64,000 nucleotides of DNA, from NCBI RefSeq assembly GCF_003003175.1, contig NZ_PVTY01000009.1, forward strand, positions 1 to 64,000. Direction: 5' to 3'. The notes beneath the pieces are model-generated. The model was not told the DNA's origin and searched no databases. It saw only the letters and a list, made by a program, of their open reading frames with translations. Numbering within the stretch: the first letter of the stretch is position 1; each line of letters begins with the position of its first letter. Positions 51,218-59,925 of the stretch are shown piece after piece. Made by a program: the position numbers and the translations under genes. The DNA comes from Nesterenkonia sandarakina. GTDB taxonomy: Bacteria > Actinomycetota > Actinomycetes > Actinomycetales > Micrococcaceae.

Positions 51218-51852
51218 GCCGCCAACTCCCACGCAGAACAGCAAAAGCGAGGCCTAAGAGAGAGAGAGAGAGAGAGAGAGAATCGGCGGGCGAGCCAGTG
51301 CATCACTGAGAGACGCGTGTTCTCGTCGTGAAGTCCGGAGTACGCTACAGCCGAATGCGTGTTACCGCCGAAGTGCCCGTCTGGTGCTGTTCGGAGGCCC
51401 CAGTTCACGAGGCCTGTTCCCGTTGTGGCGCGGACAGAAGTGATGCCCCCGAGAACATGGGTGTAGAAGTTGTCGCCGTCGTAGGCGAAGCACGCCGCCC
51501 ACGTCTGACCAAGAGGTACGGCGACTCCTCCATCCATGAATGCAATTGCCCCACCCTGTTCCTGGTGTCGCCCTTCAATCACGTTCTGCGCACCTGAGGT
51601 ACCCGAAGTCCGCAGGACCAATCCTTGTCCGGAGGAGTTTGCGGTGCTTCCGGCAGCGCCCCAACTGGCAATCTGTCGCGTAGGGAAGAGACTGAGGTCA
51701 GCGGTAGGGAAGAACGTAAAAGCGGCGTAGCAAGTCACCGGGAAGTCTCCCCCCGGCCCCAGGACACCGGTCATCTGATTGCCCCCATAGAGAATCCCAA
51801 GAGGGGTCCCTGCCACCGCCTCCAGCCTGCCGTCAAGCGTTGCTGACCTCAT
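51214..51852 (-). CDS. Phage fibre protein with LamG-like pattern, first of three (212 aa)
   Basis: The ATG at 51852 lies inside the 3' end of the upstream gene behind GGAGGAAG. The start MRSATLDGRLEAV matches the MRAA-type starts of the next two genes. A concanavalin/LamG-like beta pattern follows (FPVTCYAAFTFFP, QTWAACFAYDGDNFYTHVLG) and ends with the usual SVMHWLARRFSL. After that, the (AG)12 repeat encodes Ser-Leu repeats and the frame runs on to CCSAWELAA. In another frame a stop lies directly after the repeat, so the natural end may differ from this frame. Confidence 0.65.
   Translation of the reverse strand: MRSATLDGRLEAVAGTPLGILYGGNQMTGVLGPGGDFPVTCYAAFTFFPTADLSLFPTRQIASWGAAGSTANSSGQGLVLRTSGTSGAQNVIEGRHQEQGGAIAFMDGGVAVPLGQTWAACFAYDGDNFYTHVLGGITSVRATTGTGLVNWGLRTAPDGHFGGNTHSAVAYSGLHDENTRLSVMHWLARRFSLSLSLSLRPRFCCSAWELAA
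51257..51280. repeat. (AG)12 dinucleotide microsatellite in a fibre gene
   Basis: Twelve AG units (TC on the coding strand) lie within the last 25 codons of the fibre gene. Dinucleotide tracts of this length are prone to slipped-strand changes; adding or losing one unit shifts the reading frame. Confidence 0.9.
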
Positions 51853-52099
51853 CTTCCTCCACCTCCTCCACATACTCAGGTGCCCACGGGACCAGCCCGG
51901 TCAGGTTCGTCTCCGTCTCGGCCCGCACGGCTTCCACCGCGTCACGGACCCGGTTCGACGGCGACCCCGCCAGCACCCGGTAGGCGACCACCGTGTGCGG
52001 GTCATCGGGGTGCGCCATCGGCTGGGAGCCTCGCACCACACCACCGGCGGCGATCACCGCCGCGACTGCTTCATCACGTCTCTCTTCAGGTGTCTGCAT
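51833..52099 (-). CDS. Small phage protein (88 aa), tail-fibre accessory
   Basis: The ATG overlaps the upstream stop (TGATG). The protein starts MQTPEERRDEAVAAVIAAGG and has VAYRVLAGSPSNRVRDAVEAV and an acidic C-terminus (YVEEVEEDEV). No family is recognised. Its 3' end contains the ribosome binding site and the first codons of the next gene. It may be a chaperone or linker for the fibres, judged by position only. Confidence 0.6.
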   Translation of the reverse strand: MQTPEERRDEAVAAVIAAGGVVRGSQPMAHPDDPHTVVAYRVLAGSPSNRVRDAVEAVRAETETNLTGLVPWAPEYVEEVEEDEVSNA

Positions 52100-52992
52100 C
52101 ACACGCTCCATTCCGTGGGAGTCATGTCGTCAGTGCCTGAGACGCGGACCTTCCAGTCCACCCCGTCAAAGACCAGGTGCCACTCACTGACCGCGTTCGC
52201 CCCCTGCGCCGGGACCGGCAACACCCCATAGGCGGACAGGGCGTCAGGGATCGTGAGCGAGCGCCCACCAGTGGCGTCCTGGGCCATGACCAGGGTGATG
52301 ATCCTGCCCGGGATCGGAGACTCAGGCAGGGCCACTGTCACATCCCCGGTCAGTGTGAGATGGACGTAGTGGTTCCGCGCCACCTCAGACAGATCGAGCG
52401 TGCCTGAGACGTTGCCGCGCTGATCAAGCAGGAACCCTCCCGCTTCGACTCCCCCTGCGATCTCATCGACCATGGCCGCCGCCTGGGACGCCGCCTCAGC
52501 GTGGCTCTGCGCTTCCCCAGCCGCTTCCTGGGCGAGCTGCCGGTCGATCACCCGAGTCACCTCGGTAGTTCGAGGCGGCAGGATGATCGGCGCAGCCAAC
52601 GTCAGGTTCAGCGGCGATTCCTTGGTGTGCTCAGAGGTCACCTCAATGCTGAACTGCGGCACCGGGGTCGCAGACGGGAAGATCGTCTGCACCGTATATC
52701 GGCCCACCGCCAGCCACACGCCAGGGGTCCGCGCCGGGTCGTCCTCACTGTGGGCGTCGACCAGCCAGCCGTCCGCGTTGAGTGGCAGAACCACCGGCTG
52801 CTGCACCACCGTCGCCGGAGTGCCAGCAGACACAAGGTTCACCGGCTGGGTTGCCGTGAACCTCACATTCCCAGAGATGCCGCGCAGATCCGGGTAGCGG
52901 TCCTCATCATCCAGAGTGTCCGCCACCGCGGTCACGAACCGGCCCTGCACGAACCCATGCTCCAGAACCGGTGGATCTGTCAGTTCAACCAT
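52099..52992 (-). CDS. Phage tail fibre-like protein (297 aa)
   Basis: The N-terminus is a beta-rich domain of about 135 residues (GFVQGRFVTAVADTLDD, GNVRFTATQPVNLV, FSIEVTSEHTKESPLNLT). A short Ala-rich coiled coil follows (RQLAQEAAGEAQSHAEAA), then a C-terminal beta domain (VHLTLTGDVTVALPESPIPG, SEWHLVFDGVDWKVR). This base-shaft-tip layout is typical of small tail fibres. AGAGGCGG precedes the ATG. It follows the holin gene. Confidence 0.75.
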   Translation of the reverse strand: MVELTDPPVLEHGFVQGRFVTAVADTLDDEDRYPDLRGISGNVRFTATQPVNLVSAGTPATVVQQPVVLPLNADGWLVDAHSEDDPARTPGVWLAVGRYTVQTIFPSATPVPQFSIEVTSEHTKESPLNLTLAAPIILPPRTTEVTRVIDRQLAQEAAGEAQSHAEAASQAAAMVDEIAGGVEAGGFLLDQRGNVSGTLDLSEVARNHYVHLTLTGDVTVALPESPIPGRIITLVMAQDATGGRSLTIPDALSAYGVLPVPAQGANAVSEWHLVFDGVDWKVRVSGTDDMTPTEWSV

Positions 52993-53005
52993 GATGAGCC
53001 GCCTC

Positions 53006-53242
53006 TCAAGACTGTCGTTCGGAGGTGCCCGAGGCCGGGACTTCCTTGGGGGTGTTCGGTGCGGCCAGCGCAGAGGAGCCGAAGCCCAGCACAGCGGCGG
53101 CGACGGTGAGCCAGAGCTGCACCTGGTCCTCAGCGATCACACCGAAGATCACCAGCAGCGGGATCGCGGCCGCGACCACACCGTAAATGTACTTGCGGGT
53201 CTGGGGTGAATGGATGCCCTTGTTCGGGACTTTCTGCGCCAT
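53006..53242 (-). CDS. Phage holin (78 aa)
   Basis: It is a small protein with two membrane helices, YGVVAAAIPLLVIFGVI and LWLTVAAAVLGFGSSALA, a charged N-terminus and a hydrophilic tail. It would form holes that release the endolysin. GAGGAGGCC precedes the ATG and the gene starts 3 bases after the endolysin stop. It resembles r1t-type holins. Confidence 0.78.
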   Translation of the reverse strand: MAQKVPNKGIHSPQTRKYIYGVVAAAIPLLVIFGVIAEDQVQLWLTVAAAVLGFGSSALAAPNTPKEVPASGTSERQS

Positions 53243-53245
53243 CGC

Positions 53246-54058
53246 TCAGGCCTCCTCGACCACGTCGGTGATCTCCGCGACGGCCCGGTCGATCTCATCC
53301 GAGACGTGCGCCTTCAGACCCACGTGGTCCTTCTCGAGCACATCCACCAGGCCAGTGAGTGCCCCACGGAGCCCGGCGACTTCAGCGCGCAGGAAGTTGA
53401 CCTGGTTGTTGGTGTTCGCGATCTTGAACGACTGGGTGTTCGCGTTGCCGTTGAGGTCGTGACGCCGATCGTTGAGGACGGCATCAGCGATCTGCTGAAC
53501 GTTCTGGGTGGTGAGTGACATGGGCTTCTCCTTCTCGGGGATGATCACTGCCGGCGGCAGCACGGGGGGTGGGGGGATAACAGGTGTGGTGACGACGGGA
53601 GTCCGGTAGATCGCCAGCGCCATCCGGTGCAGACGGCCGAGATCCCAGTCACCGGGGCAGGCGGTCGCCATGTGCGCCCGGTGGGGTTCGAGGGTGATGA
53701 TCCGGCCGGCACGCTTCCAGATGTCCGCGATCAGCTCCGCAGCCGTCTGGTAATCGCCCGCGGTGCAGTAGGGGCTGAGCTCCAGTCCGATGCTGTCTCG
53801 GTTGGCGGGGCCGGCGTGCCAGGCGATGTCCTTCTCACGGACCTGCTGGGTGACCAGGTTCGCCGAGCACACGTAGTGGGCGCTGACCTTCGAGTCCTTG
53901 TTCATGAACCAGGAGACGACACCGCCGTGGGTGGCGCCCGCGCTGGGGACGTTCCACCAGTGGATGAGGATCGCCCGGATGCTGGCGAGAGAACGATTCG
54001 CGGTGGTGTAGTTCGGGGAGAGCTGGACTCTGCGAGTCACAGCCTTGGATAGAGCCAT
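53246..54058 (-). CDS. Endolysin, N-acetylmuramoyl-L-alanine amidase (270 aa)
   Basis: It cuts the amide bond between muramic acid and the stem peptide at lysis. The amidase_2 domain shows zinc ligands in LIHWWNV (His33), PHRAHMATACPGDWD (His129 and Cys134 region), with SAHYVCS and WHAGPANRDSIGLEL between. A Pro/Val linker (PVVTTPVIPPPPVLPPAVI) leads to a C-terminal helical region of about 85 residues (VQQIADAVLNDRRHD, LRAEVAGLRGALTGLVDVLE), probably an oligomerisation or wall-binding part. The ATG at 54058 has AGGAGGCAGCT upstream; the longer frame is not used. Confidence 0.9.
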   Translation of the reverse strand: MALSKAVTRRVQLSPNYTTANRSLASIRAILIHWWNVPSAGATHGGVVSWFMNKDSKVSAHYVCSANLVTQQVREKDIAWHAGPANRDSIGLELSPYCTAGDYQTAAELIADIWKRAGRIITLEPHRAHMATACPGDWDLGRLHRMALAIYRTPVVTTPVIPPPPVLPPAVIIPEKEKPMSLTTQNVQQIADAVLNDRRHDLNGNANTQSFKIANTNNQVNFLRAEVAGLRGALTGLVDVLEKDHVGLKAHVSDEIDRAVAEITDVVEEA

Positions 54059-54141
54059 AGCTGCCTCCTGGCATAGAAAAGAGCCCCGACTGGTGTCAGA
54101 GGCTCCGAGTGGGTATTCGGTGTTCAGAGGCTCCGTGCTGG

Positions 54142-54441
54142 TTACCCCGGCCAGGGCGGGAACTGATCCGAGGTGGTGCGATGCTCGCGCATGCAGAACT
54201 GCTCCACGTCGTGGGCGTAAGCCGCGAACTGCCGGGCCTTGTTCCATTCCCGGTTCGCTCGCTCGTCAGCGTCGTGAGCTTCTTGCTTGTAGCGGGTGAT
54301 CGAGTCCCGGCGGTGATTGGCCTGTTCCAGGTCCCTCTTGTGTTTGCCCATGATGAAGTCCCACAGGCCTTTGAGGAAGATCCCCAGCAGGGTGGCGATC
54401 GCACCTGACATCGTGATCAGGACTCCTACGTTCTCCTCCAC
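54142..54441 (-). CDS. Small membrane protein with coiled coil (99 aa), lysis or tail accessory
   Basis: The GTG at 54441 has AAGGAGGACTCCC upstream. One N-terminal membrane helix (SGAIATLLGIFLKGLWDFIM) is followed by a charged coiled coil (DLEQANHRRDSITRYKQEA, ADERANREWNKARQF). This shape fits a spanin-like or antiholin-like lysis protein, but such a role is inferred from position before the endolysin. The longer frame upstream overlaps the next membrane gene and is a shadow. Confidence 0.65.
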   Translation of the reverse strand: MEENVGVLITMSGAIATLLGIFLKGLWDFIMGKHKRDLEQANHRRDSITRYKQEAHDADERANREWNKARQFAAYAHDVEQFCMREHRTTSDQFPPWPG

Positions 54442-54452
54442 GGGAGTCCTCC

Positions 54453-54917
54453 TTATCCCCCGTAGATACCGGGTCCGTATTTGTCGAGCCGGATCCGGAT
54501 GAACCGGGTGAGCATTCCCGAAAGCGAGATGCTCAGGAACCCGATCTGCAGCCACCTGCTCCCTTCTCCGAACCATTGGGCTTCACCGACGGAGTAGGCG
54601 TAGCCCAGCCAGGCGGTGATCAGGAACCCGATGCCTAGGAGTCGCTCCACCCACCACCAGCCGAACGCTGCTGTCAGTGTGCCCACCACTCCGGCGGTGA
54701 TCATCAGCCAGGCGATTGCGACGACCAGCCCGTCGCCGAGGATCACGCTGGTGGTCCGTGGTGGCTGCTCAAGGGTGAGGATTCCGAAGATGATCGCCGC
54801 CCAATAGGTGAACACGATCTGGACTCCCGTGACGGAGCGTGGCTCTTCGAGGAAGTCCCAGAACCGTTTCCTGCGGGTCACTGGCATCGGGCCGGGGTCG
54901 GGGATCTCGGTGTTCAT
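54453..54917 (-). CDS. Phage membrane protein (154 aa), four helices
   Basis: The ATG overlaps the stop of the upstream gene (ATGA). Four membrane helices are visible: IVFTYWAAIIFGILTL, LVVAIAWLMITAGVVGTL, LLGIGFLITAWLGYAYSV and WLQIGFLSISLSGMLTRFI. The N-terminal tail begins MNTEIPDPGPMPVTRRKRFW. Position in the late module suggests a role in lysis or superinfection control. No family is recognised. Confidence 0.68.
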   Translation of the reverse strand: MNTEIPDPGPMPVTRRKRFWDFLEEPRSVTGVQIVFTYWAAIIFGILTLEQPPRTTSVILGDGLVVAIAWLMITAGVVGTLTAAFGWWWVERLLGIGFLITAWLGYAYSVGEAQWFGEGSRWLQIGFLSISLSGMLTRFIRIRLDKYGPGIYGG

Positions 54918-55654
54918 GAGACCACCTCGTTCCTGTAGCGACCGACGAGTTCCTCGGCAGTCGGTTCGGGGGCCGCCTCGTCGGGCCCCACCACGTCACC
55001 CAGCGGGTTCTCGGTGTTGCCGGTGAGGCGGTGGAGGAAATCTCGACGGTTCTGGTCGACCAACCAGGTGACCTGGCCGAGGAGTTCGGAGAGCTTGGCG
55101 CGCCGTTCCTGCCGGTACTGGGTGTAGGTCTCTGGCCCGATCTCCACGACGAGGGGGTGTTCCTGCGCCCGCACCGTGGTGGCCTTGATCCTGCTGACCG
55201 CGCCGGGCTTGGTGGTAGGTTCGAAACTCAACCCCAGTCGTTCGCGGACTCTGCGTCGGCACCTGTCCATCGCGCACTCTTCACCCTCGGTGATGGGCAC
55301 GTGGACCGCCCGGTACGCGGCCAGCGCGGACGCGAGCACGACACTGCGAGGATCAGCAGGGGCCAGCTTGTCCTGTTGCTTGGCCCGCACCCTGGCAGCC
55401 TCCTCCTCCCGGACCTTCTCCCGGTGAGTCAGCAGCAGGTAGGCGTCTGCGAACGGATTCACATACCCTTCCGCCTTGTCCTGGTCCTGTTCCTCCACCA
55501 GAGCTTCCGCCACCTCGGCGGGGTCCTCGATCCCCAGCAGCTCCGAGTAGGTGGCGAGGGCCTGCATGGGGATCACCCGGCAGTGGTCGGGGGCCTCCCA
55601 GATCTCCAGGATGGGCACCCCGTGAGGGTCGTCTTTGACTACAGCTCCGAGCAT
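54914..55654 (-). CDS. Phage late-operon protein (246 aa), function unknown
   Basis: TTTGGAGGTAGCC precedes the ATG at 55654 (MLGAVVKDDPHGVPILEIWE); the longer frame to 55804 runs into the tail gene. The protein is soluble, mostly helical and charged: EDPAEVAEALVEEQDQDKAEG, FADAYLLLTHREKVREEEAARV, LGQVTWLVDQNRRDFLHRLTG. A Cys pair is at AMDRCRRR and near the start. No motif is recognised. It begins 3 bases after the large tail protein and may be a tail-tip accessory protein. Confidence 0.65.
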   Translation of the reverse strand: MLGAVVKDDPHGVPILEIWEAPDHCRVIPMQALATYSELLGIEDPAEVAEALVEEQDQDKAEGYVNPFADAYLLLTHREKVREEEAARVRAKQQDKLAPADPRSVVLASALAAYRAVHVPITEGEECAMDRCRRRVRERLGLSFEPTTKPGAVSRIKATTVRAQEHPLVVEIGPETYTQYRQERRAKLSELLGQVTWLVDQNRRDFLHRLTGNTENPLGDVVGPDEAAPEPTAEELVGRYRNEVVS

Positions 55655-55656
55655 GG

Positions 55657-58029
55657 CTACCTCCAAAGGGCGTCGTAGACGATGTTGTAACTCACAGGCG
55701 ACCCGCCACCGACCGGGCGGGCAGCACACTGGAAACCGGAGGCTGAGATGTTCCCGACGGTCAGTGCCGCGATCCGCCCAGACGTGTTGTCGGCGAGCCC
55801 GCACGTGGATGTCACCTGCGGCACCCGGTCCCCCGTGGGGGTCGGCTCGCCGTAGGTGAAGTTCATCCGCATGATCGAGTCCGAACCAGTCAGAGTGAAC
55901 CCGGAGGAGACGCCGCGGACGTACATGTCTCTGGCGTTGTGACTATCTGCGGTGCGGCCCTGGAGCCGGGTGCGGACACCGGAGGAGACGAGTCCTCCGA
56001 GCTGCTGGTTGTTGGTGCCGATCCCGGTGATGCCGACCGACGCATAGACCGAAGTCGTGTTCGTGTGAGACGTGAAGTCCGCACCCAGGGCGTTGACGTG
56101 GCCGTCAATCTCGATGACGGACCGACCGAACTCTGGTGAGTTGCGCCCCGAGCCGATCACCAAACCCCCGGTCGGCTTGGCCGCGATGAGCGGTGCCGTG
56201 GTGCCTCCCGCACCGTCTGGCGTGGAGAAGCGCAGATAGGGGATGCCGGTCAGCGTCCGGTTGGCGTTATCAATCGGAGAGAAATAGGTGACGTCACCTT
56301 GGTCGACCTCCACCAGGTTGCTTCCTGTGCCCGCCTGGAAGCGGCCCCGAACGTCGGCTTCCCGCATCATGGCGGTGCCATCTGGGCGAAGCTTCCACCC
56401 TATGTCCGGGTCCGTGTGGGACTGGATCAGGGGGGCGTTGATCTCCTTGAACCTGGCGGTGTTGCCGAGCAGGGTATCGATCTGAGCTTCTGCGATCATC
56501 GCCAGCCCGGTCCACAGCTGGTTCATGCGGGCAGTGTCTGTCGCCAGGTCAAGGGTGTTGACCTCACGCGCACCCACCGAGTCGGCGAGCAGTCGATCTC
56601 CGGAGAGCTCACCGAACGTGCCAGCCCCGATATCCAGCAACGGGATCAGGGTGCGCGACAGTGTGCCCATGCTCCGCCACGTGCCGGACTCCATCACCCA
56701 GATCCCCCGGAGGTCCCGGTCCGGGTCTTCGGAGCTCCACCGATACCAGGTGTCCCCATCCTCTGCGGTCCCGCTAGGCGGCTGGGTGGACGAGTAGATC
56801 CGAGACTTCGCGTTCGCGGAACTCATCGCCTGGTCTGCGGTGCTCTGCGCGTCCCCCGCGGCGGACTGTGCTGCGGCCGCTGCTGTTTGTGCTGCGTCAG
56901 CCGCGGCCTGGGCGGCTTGGGCTTCACTGCGGGCCGCCTGCGCCTCTGCCGCTGTGGCACCCAGGTCGGTCTCCACAGCGTCGGCCTTGGCCTGAGCGTC
57001 GGCAGCCAGTCCCTGAAGCCGGTCGTATTCCAGCTGCGCGGCTTCGGCAGAGTCTACGGCGGCCTGCTGGATCTCGGAGATGACCTGGTCCCGGGCGGTG
57101 AACCCATCAGAGAGGGACTGCTCGAGTGCAGGCAGGCGTCCGTCTGGCCCGTTGATGGCCTCCAGTTCCTGCCGGATGCGCGCACCGTCCACTGGCTCAG
57201 AGGGTGTGGCGGTGACGATCTGGGACCACTGCGAACCGTTGCCGGTGGTGTCCACGGCGACCAGCCAGAACTCGTGCGGCACCTCGCTCACGAGCGATCC
57301 GGTGGACTGGTAGCCCTCACCCGTGAAGCGCCCGAGCAGGCGCGGATCACCTTGATCGCCGTCTGGCTGTCCTGCTGGGTGCATCTGTCGGACGTACGCC
57401 AAGATGTGAGACATGTCCGCCGGGGTCGGTCCCGTCAGGGTGCCGTCGGTCCCGTAGGTGATGAAGCCGCTGTTCTCGTCCACGATGGGGGCGGTGGGCG
57501 CCGGGGGTGGTGTCTCGTCCACTGGGAGCTGATCCAGGGTGGTCTCGGACCAGGCCGAGGCGATCCCGTCGTGGTCGACCAGGCGGACACGGAACTCCCA
57601 CCGCTCCCCCGCCGGTAACCCGTCGATCCGGGCATCCAGGGATCCGGTGAACTCTTCCCGGGCGAGCTGTTGCCATGCGCCGTCACGGTCGAAGGAGCGG
57701 CCCTCGATCTCGTAGAACGCCCAGGCCACACCCTCGAACGGTGTCTCGTCGTCACCGGAGGTGTCTGGGTCCCCGGCGGGGATGTCCTCATCCGGAACAT
57801 CCTCCATCTCGGCGTCCTCGTCGAGGAGCTCCTCGTAGTCGGGGTCGACCTCGGCCCAGGAGTCCACCGGGGTGATCGGCTCCACCGTGGGTGGCTCCGG
57901 GTTGGTCTCGTCGATCGGTCCGTCCTCGTCGCCGGTGGTGACGACACCCTCAAGCACCACATCCGCATGCTCTGGCTGGTCGATCAGGCCGTAGTTGTCA
58001 TCGACTGGGAACTCTTCTTCATCGGCCAC
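55657..58029 (-). CDS. Minor tail protein with fibronectin III-like region (790 aa)
   Basis: The GTG at 58029 has AGGAGG upstream. An acidic N-terminus of about 85 residues (EPITPVDSWAEVDPDYEELL) leads to two fibronectin III-like modules (about 90-165 and 165-260, each ending in WSE or WSQI followed by a Pro-rich turn). An Ala-rich coiled coil (about 320-410, EAQAARSEAQAAQAAADAAQ) and a beta-rich C-terminal half with Gly-rich turns follow. The layout fits a receptor-facing tip or side-fibre protein. It follows the hub gene by 14 bases. Confidence 0.8.
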   Translation of the reverse strand: MADEEEFPVDDNYGLIDQPEHADVVLEGVVTTGDEDGPIDETNPEPPTVEPITPVDSWAEVDPDYEELLDEDAEMEDVPDEDIPAGDPDTSGDDETPFEGVAWAFYEIEGRSFDRDGAWQQLAREEFTGSLDARIDGLPAGERWEFRVRLVDHDGIASAWSETTLDQLPVDETPPPAPTAPIVDENSGFITYGTDGTLTGPTPADMSHILAYVRQMHPAGQPDGDQGDPRLLGRFTGEGYQSTGSLVSEVPHEFWLVAVDTTGNGSQWSQIVTATPSEPVDGARIRQELEAINGPDGRLPALEQSLSDGFTARDQVISEIQQAAVDSAEAAQLEYDRLQGLAADAQAKADAVETDLGATAAEAQAARSEAQAAQAAADAAQTAAAAAQSAAGDAQSTADQAMSSANAKSRIYSSTQPPSGTAEDGDTWYRWSSEDPDRDLRGIWVMESGTWRSMGTLSRTLIPLLDIGAGTFGELSGDRLLADSVGAREVNTLDLATDTARMNQLWTGLAMIAEAQIDTLLGNTARFKEINAPLIQSHTDPDIGWKLRPDGTAMMREADVRGRFQAGTGSNLVEVDQGDVTYFSPIDNANRTLTGIPYLRFSTPDGAGGTTAPLIAAKPTGGLVIGSGRNSPEFGRSVIEIDGHVNALGADFTSHTNTTSVYASVGITGIGTNNQQLGGLVSSGVRTRLQGRTADSHNARDMYVRGVSSGFTLTGSDSIMRMNFTYGEPTPTGDRVPQVTSTCGLADNTSGRIAALTVGNISASGFQCAARPVGGGSPVSYNIVYDALWR

Positions 58030-58043
58030 AGGGGGCCTCCTTC

Positions 58044-59909
58044 CTAGTCGATGCCGTCCGGGTCATCCGGGGTCTCATCCAGCAGCTCGTCCTCATCGAC
58101 CGTGGGGTCGGTGGGCTCTGGGATCCCGACGTCTTCCCAGAGGGCGGAGAGGGCGATCCACGGGCGGCCCTCCAGGGGGTCGAACTGGACTGTGGATTGG
58201 ATCTCCACGATGGGCGGGGCGAAGCCGGGCACGTCGAACCGCACTGGCGGCTCCAGTGCGGGGTTCAGCGGGATGTGTCCCTGCATGTGATCGACCCCGC
58301 CGAGTGTCTTGGACATGGTCTTGGCGAAGCTGATCTCGCGCCGGCGGAACCGGGTGTCCAGGGTGACCACTGCGGTCATTGGAGCGTCCGGGGCCCAGGA
58401 GAGCACGATGGAATCCACCTGGCGGCGGGTCCGCTCCCCCTCGTGGTCCCAGACTCCGATCCAGTGGCCGGGCTGGAAGTCGATCATGGGGATCGGGTCC
58501 GCCTGGCCGATGGTCAGCGACAGGGTGGATTCGCGGCGGAACCGGGCGGAGCCTGCCCTGCGCGCCGCGTAGGTCAGGTCACGGGCCGATGCCACGTCCA
58601 CCGATTCGGGTTCCCGGATGGTGCCCACGAACCTGCCCCAGGCGGTCTCTACCGGCACGTTGTAGGGGATCATGCGGGAGTAGCCGTCCCCGCCGACCAC
58701 GCAGGCGACCGAGAAGTGCTCCATCCGGGACCCCCGGTCAGGTGCCTCGGTGATGGGTCGCCCTAACAGCAGGTTCACCCGGGTGGACTGATCCACCTCG
58801 AGCTTCCTAGGCCGGGTCAGGTCCAGGGTGCGGCCGCGCATCTGCCAATCCAGCTTGCCGCGCTCTTCCAGATCCAGGATGGCGTCGAGCAGACCACCAC
58901 CCAGGGGAACCTCGAAGTCGGAGCGGGTCGAGAGCGGCCACCACTGGCCGTTGGAGTCGTGCGTGTTGGTCCAGGACCGGCGCACACCGAGCAGGTTCAT
59001 CGCGTCGTGGTGCATGGTGACCTGGTACTCGTCGCGCTGCCGACGGACCTCCTCGATCCAGAGCTCGGAGAGTGCCCGGCCGGGGGTGGCGTTGTAGAAC
59101 CGGCGGACCCCGTCCCGAGAGGTCTCCCGCTGGGCCCGCTCGGCCCGTTGGTAGCGCCTCCGGGCTGCGTCCATCCGCCGACGATTCCGGGCGACCTCGA
59201 CCCCCAGCTCACGGAGTTCGGACTTCATTACCGGCCACCGAGCATCGGACAGTGCCCGCCACTTGCCGCCGTTCCACCAGTAGAGCTTGCCGTTGCGGGC
59301 GGCGTTGGAGGCCAGCGCGCCGCGGCGGATCTCGCGGGAGCGATTCAGCCACGCCACGCCAAAGTAGGCATAGGTGCCCACCCGGGGGAAGCGGTGCAAT
59401 CGCTGGAGAGCCCGGGCCTGCTCACCGAAGGCCTTCAACGGGCGCTCATACTCCCGCTGCGCTTCCTGGTAGTCAGACTTCGCCCGGTCATAATCGTTAT
59501 TCAGCCGGGCGGCACCGGTGGAGCGGTGGATCTTGGTCTTGTTCAGCAGGGTCGCCGAGTTGGGGCAGGTGAACGTGATCGTGTTCGCCTCATCGGCCCG
59601 ATCCTCCGAATCCAGGTCCACCACGAAACGGGCGTTGACAACCTGCCGCCACTGGTGATCGATCTCCCGGCGCGGGTCCCGGAGCATCACCTGCAGCTCC
59701 ACGTCACCGTTGAGCTTCGCCACCGAGGGCGAATCCTTGTAGGTGGTGATCGTCAGGGTGCCAGGATCGCCGCGCCAGGTGAAAGACACCTGGGCGCTGA
59801 CCAGATCAGTGATCTCCCCCAGATGTGCATCGGTAAGCCGATTCACACCGGGCTGCAGCACCAGGATCTGGATCGCCTGGTCGTCGTTGCCGGAGAGCGT
59901 CTCAGTCAT
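58044..59909 (-). CDS. Tail hub-like protein (Gp37/Tal type, 621 aa)
   Basis: It is a baseplate hub candidate: beta-rich start (GEITDLVSAQVSFTWRGDPG), then LQVMLRDPRREI and a large middle. The usual hub fold resumes after about 270 (GVRRFYNATPGRALSELWIEEV, HHDAMNLLGVRRSW, LDAILDLEERGKLDW) with a long C-terminal acidic tail. Between 137 and 265 an unusual insert holds two coiled-coil arms around a Trp-rich segment, GKLYWWNGGKWRAL. GGAAGGAGG precedes the ATG at 59909. It sits where the hub is expected, directly after the distal-tail gene. Confidence 0.78.
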   Translation of the reverse strand: MTETLSGNDDQAIQILVLQPGVNRLTDAHLGEITDLVSAQVSFTWRGDPGTLTITTYKDSPSVAKLNGDVELQVMLRDPRREIDHQWRQVVNARFVVDLDSEDRADEANTITFTCPNSATLLNKTKIHRSTGAARLNNDYDRAKSDYQEAQREYERPLKAFGEQARALQRLHRFPRVGTYAYFGVAWLNRSREIRRGALASNAARNGKLYWWNGGKWRALSDARWPVMKSELRELGVEVARNRRRMDAARRRYQRAERAQRETSRDGVRRFYNATPGRALSELWIEEVRRQRDEYQVTMHHDAMNLLGVRRSWTNTHDSNGQWWPLSTRSDFEVPLGGGLLDAILDLEERGKLDWQMRGRTLDLTRPRKLEVDQSTRVNLLLGRPITEAPDRGSRMEHFSVACVVGGDGYSRMIPYNVPVETAWGRFVGTIREPESVDVASARDLTYAARRAGSARFRRESTLSLTIGQADPIPMIDFQPGHWIGVWDHEGERTRRQVDSIVLSWAPDAPMTAVVTLDTRFRRREISFAKTMSKTLGGVDHMQGHIPLNPALEPPVRFDVPGFAPPIVEIQSTVQFDPLEGRPWIALSALWEDVGIPEPTDPTVDEDELLDETPDDPDGID

Positions 59910-59925
59910 GGCCGCCTCCTTCCCT

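Noticed and set aside
54142-54576. 144-aa version of the small coiled-coil membrane protein
   Set aside because: The first 45 residues lie antisense-like within the neighbouring membrane gene in another frame; the GTG at 54441 has a strong ribosome binding site.
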